Of a stretch of DNA of 64,000 nt, positions 62,917 to 64,000 are shown piece after piece (position 1 is the stretch's first letter; each line of letters starts with the position of its first letter). Below the pieces are notes generated by a model. It saw only the letters and a program-made list of their open reading frames with translations, was not told the origin of the DNA and did not search any database. The translations under genes and the position numbers were made by a program. This DNA comes from Corynebacterium incognita (GTDB lineage Bacteria; Actinomycetota; Actinomycetes; Mycobacteriales; Mycobacteriaceae). The DNA lies in contig NZ_CP059404.1 in the NCBI RefSeq assembly GCF_014217255.1, positions 1,922,001 to 1,986,000 of the forward strand. The letters run 5' to 3'.

Positions 62917-63969
62917 ATGGCAGCTGAAACACTTTCTACGTACGTTCGCAACACTACCGGAGTCATCGAATTGGACCGCCCAAAGGCACTCAACTCGCTG
63001 AACCCGGAAATGATCCGCGGTATCAAGGAGATCCTGGAGCAGTGGCGTGACGACGCCGCGGTGACTCAGGTCCTGGTCCGCTCTACTGGCCCCAAGGCGT
63101 TCTGCGCGGGCGGCGATGTGCGCGTCGCCCGCGACGGAGTGGTGGCCGGAAACTTCGAGGAGACCGACGGCTTCTTCGAGATGGAATACGCGATGAACAA
63201 CCTCATCGGCACTTTCCCCAAGCCCTATATCGCGCTTATCGACGGCGTGGCGATGGGCGGCGGGCTCGGTATCAGCGCGCATGGCAGCCACCGCATCGTC
63301 AGCGACAAGGCTTTCGCCGCCATGCCGGAGATGAATATTGGTTACATCACCGATGTCGGGCTGTCCTATTCCTCCCAGCGGATGGTGGGCACCCGCGGCA
63401 AGCCTTCCCCGGAGCTCGCGCTGTTCTGGGCGACCACGGCCTACCGCATGTATGCGGCGGATATGTTGTGGACTGGCCTGGCCACCCATTATGTCCCCAA
63501 CATCACAGAGGCGCTGGTAGACGATATCATTGCCCGCGGCGTCGACGCCGCGCTTGCCGACGCCGCGCACACCCCCAATGGGGAGGCGCCACTGGTGGCT
63601 CTGGCCCCCGCCATCGAGGAAACCTTTGCCCCGGGGTCGTGGGAGGAGATCGCCGCGGCGGTGGCTGCGCACTCGAACGAAGAGCTCAAGGAACTCGTCA
63701 CGGAAGCTACCGCCGCCGCAAGCCCAACCTCGTTGGTCGCCGCGGTCGAGCTGTTCAAGGCCAACGCCAACGTCGCCGACCTGCGCGCCGGGCTGGACAA
63801 CGAGTATGCGGTGGGCACCTACCTGCTGCGTCAGCCCGACTTCGTCGAAGGCGTACGCGCCGTGCTCGTGGACAAGACCAAGGATCCGCAGTTCCAGCCG
63901 GCATCCGTCGCGGAGGTGGACAAGGAAGCCATCGTTGCGCTGCTTAACTATGGTGACTATGGTGGGTAG
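62917..63969 (+). CDS. Enoyl-CoA hydratase/isomerase family, 3-hydroxyisobutyryl-CoA hydrolase-like
   Basis: A 350-aa crotonase-fold protein. GVIELDRPKALNSLNPEMI is the start of the domain. The oxyanion-hole segments are KAFCAGGDVR and DGVAMGGGLGISAHGSHRIV. The catalytic Glu is in AAMPEMNIGYITDVGLSY, close to the MPE..IG.FPDVG pattern of HIBCH. The extended C-terminal ~120 residues match the hydrolase rather than a plain hydratase. It probably acts in valine breakdown; no other valine-catabolic gene is visible. ATG 62917 chosen over TTG 62911. Confidence 0.83.
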   Translation: MAAETLSTYVRNTTGVIELDRPKALNSLNPEMIRGIKEILEQWRDDAAVTQVLVRSTGPKAFCAGGDVRVARDGVVAGNFEETDGFFEMEYAMNNLIGTFPKPYIALIDGVAMGGGLGISAHGSHRIVSDKAFAAMPEMNIGYITDVGLSYSSQRMVGTRGKPSPELALFWATTAYRMYAADMLWTGLATHYVPNITEALVDDIIARGVDAALADAAHTPNGEAPLVALAPAIEETFAPGSWEEIAAAVAAHSNEELKELVTEATAAASPTSLVAAVELFKANANVADLRAGLDNEYAVGTYLLRQPDFVEGVRAVLVDKTKDPQFQPASVAEVDKEAIVALLNYGDYGG

Positions 63970-64000
63970 GTATCTAATTTTTCGACCTCGATAAGGAATG
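63970..64000. other. Short 3' flank of the window, no feature
   Basis: Only 31 bp after the last stop codon. I see no feature. Confidence 0.5.

Noticed and set aside
1..64000. tRNA, rRNA, CRISPR arrays, transposases or phage genes
   Set aside because: Intergenic gaps were read on both strands; no cloverleaf, repeat array or transposase-like protein was found.

Overview
The window is chromosomal DNA of a high-GC actinobacterium, almost certainly a Corynebacterium. The evidence is a close BetP osmosensing carrier, the Rpf2/Pmt pair, the MprAB-PepD-MoaB2-MscL block, the galU-glp-rimJ-glpR block, and a gene order from thyA to ispE that I recall as broadly colinear with C. glutamicum. It is mostly core genome. 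I see no insertion sequence, prophage, CRISPR array, tRNA or rRNA.

Layout. 1-11.3 kb: thyA (partial) and cysQ, the giant helicase lhr, an FMN L-lactate dehydrogenase, nei2 with a relic of an ABC ATPase in its upstream region, dedA, a CynX-type MFS carrier and yccF. 11.3-16 kb: pgi, a small chorismate mutase and the helicase pcrA. 16-22 kb: two paralogous secreted M23 endopeptidases flank a PadR/ABC-ATPase/FtsX-permease operon that has a 48-bp double operator. 22.4-26.3 kb: a DUF6350 membrane protein, purN and purH, ended by two hairpins. 26.3-28.4 kb: six small ribosomal proteins (S18, S14, L33, L28, L31, L32), all lacking zinc-ribbon cysteines, in two divergent groups. 28.5-35.2 kb: envelope stress and mechanosensing (mprA, mprB, pepD, moaB2, a 64-aa protein, mscL, a SAF-domain protein, fthC). 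35.3-40 kb: galU, a catalytically degenerate MoeA (Glp-like), a RimJ-like acetyltransferase and the membrane protein GlpR, matching the FtsZ-associated Glp/GlpR division module. 40-45 kb: alkylation repair (tag, ogt), doxX, a zf-HC2 membrane protein, and pmt divergent from rsmI. 45-52 kb: betP, metG, an MFS gene that seems to lack any canonical start codon, an acetyltransferase and tatD. 52-58 kb: rpf2, ksgA, ispE, an ABC-F protein and a small exported protein. 58.5-64 kb: a small monooxygenase, two tandem paralogous double-TetR proteins, a HAD phosphatase and a 3-hydroxyisobutyryl-CoA hydrolase-like protein.

Links between genes. Pmt O-mannosylates secreted proteins including Rpf2 in C. glutamicum. 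MprAB is the envelope-stress system linked to PepD. BetP and MscL are opposite arms of the osmotic response. MtrA-type direct repeats (GTTAY-N6-GTTAY or one mismatch) precede betP, rpf2 and one M23 gene, suggesting a shared wall/osmotic control. Many genes have a -10 hexamer 6-8 nt before the start codon, so leaderless transcripts should be common.

The least explained items are the tandem fused double-TetR proteins with an identical 233-residue internal repeat, the ATC start of the MFS gene, a Tag glycosylase without three of its four zinc ligands, and the PadR double operator.
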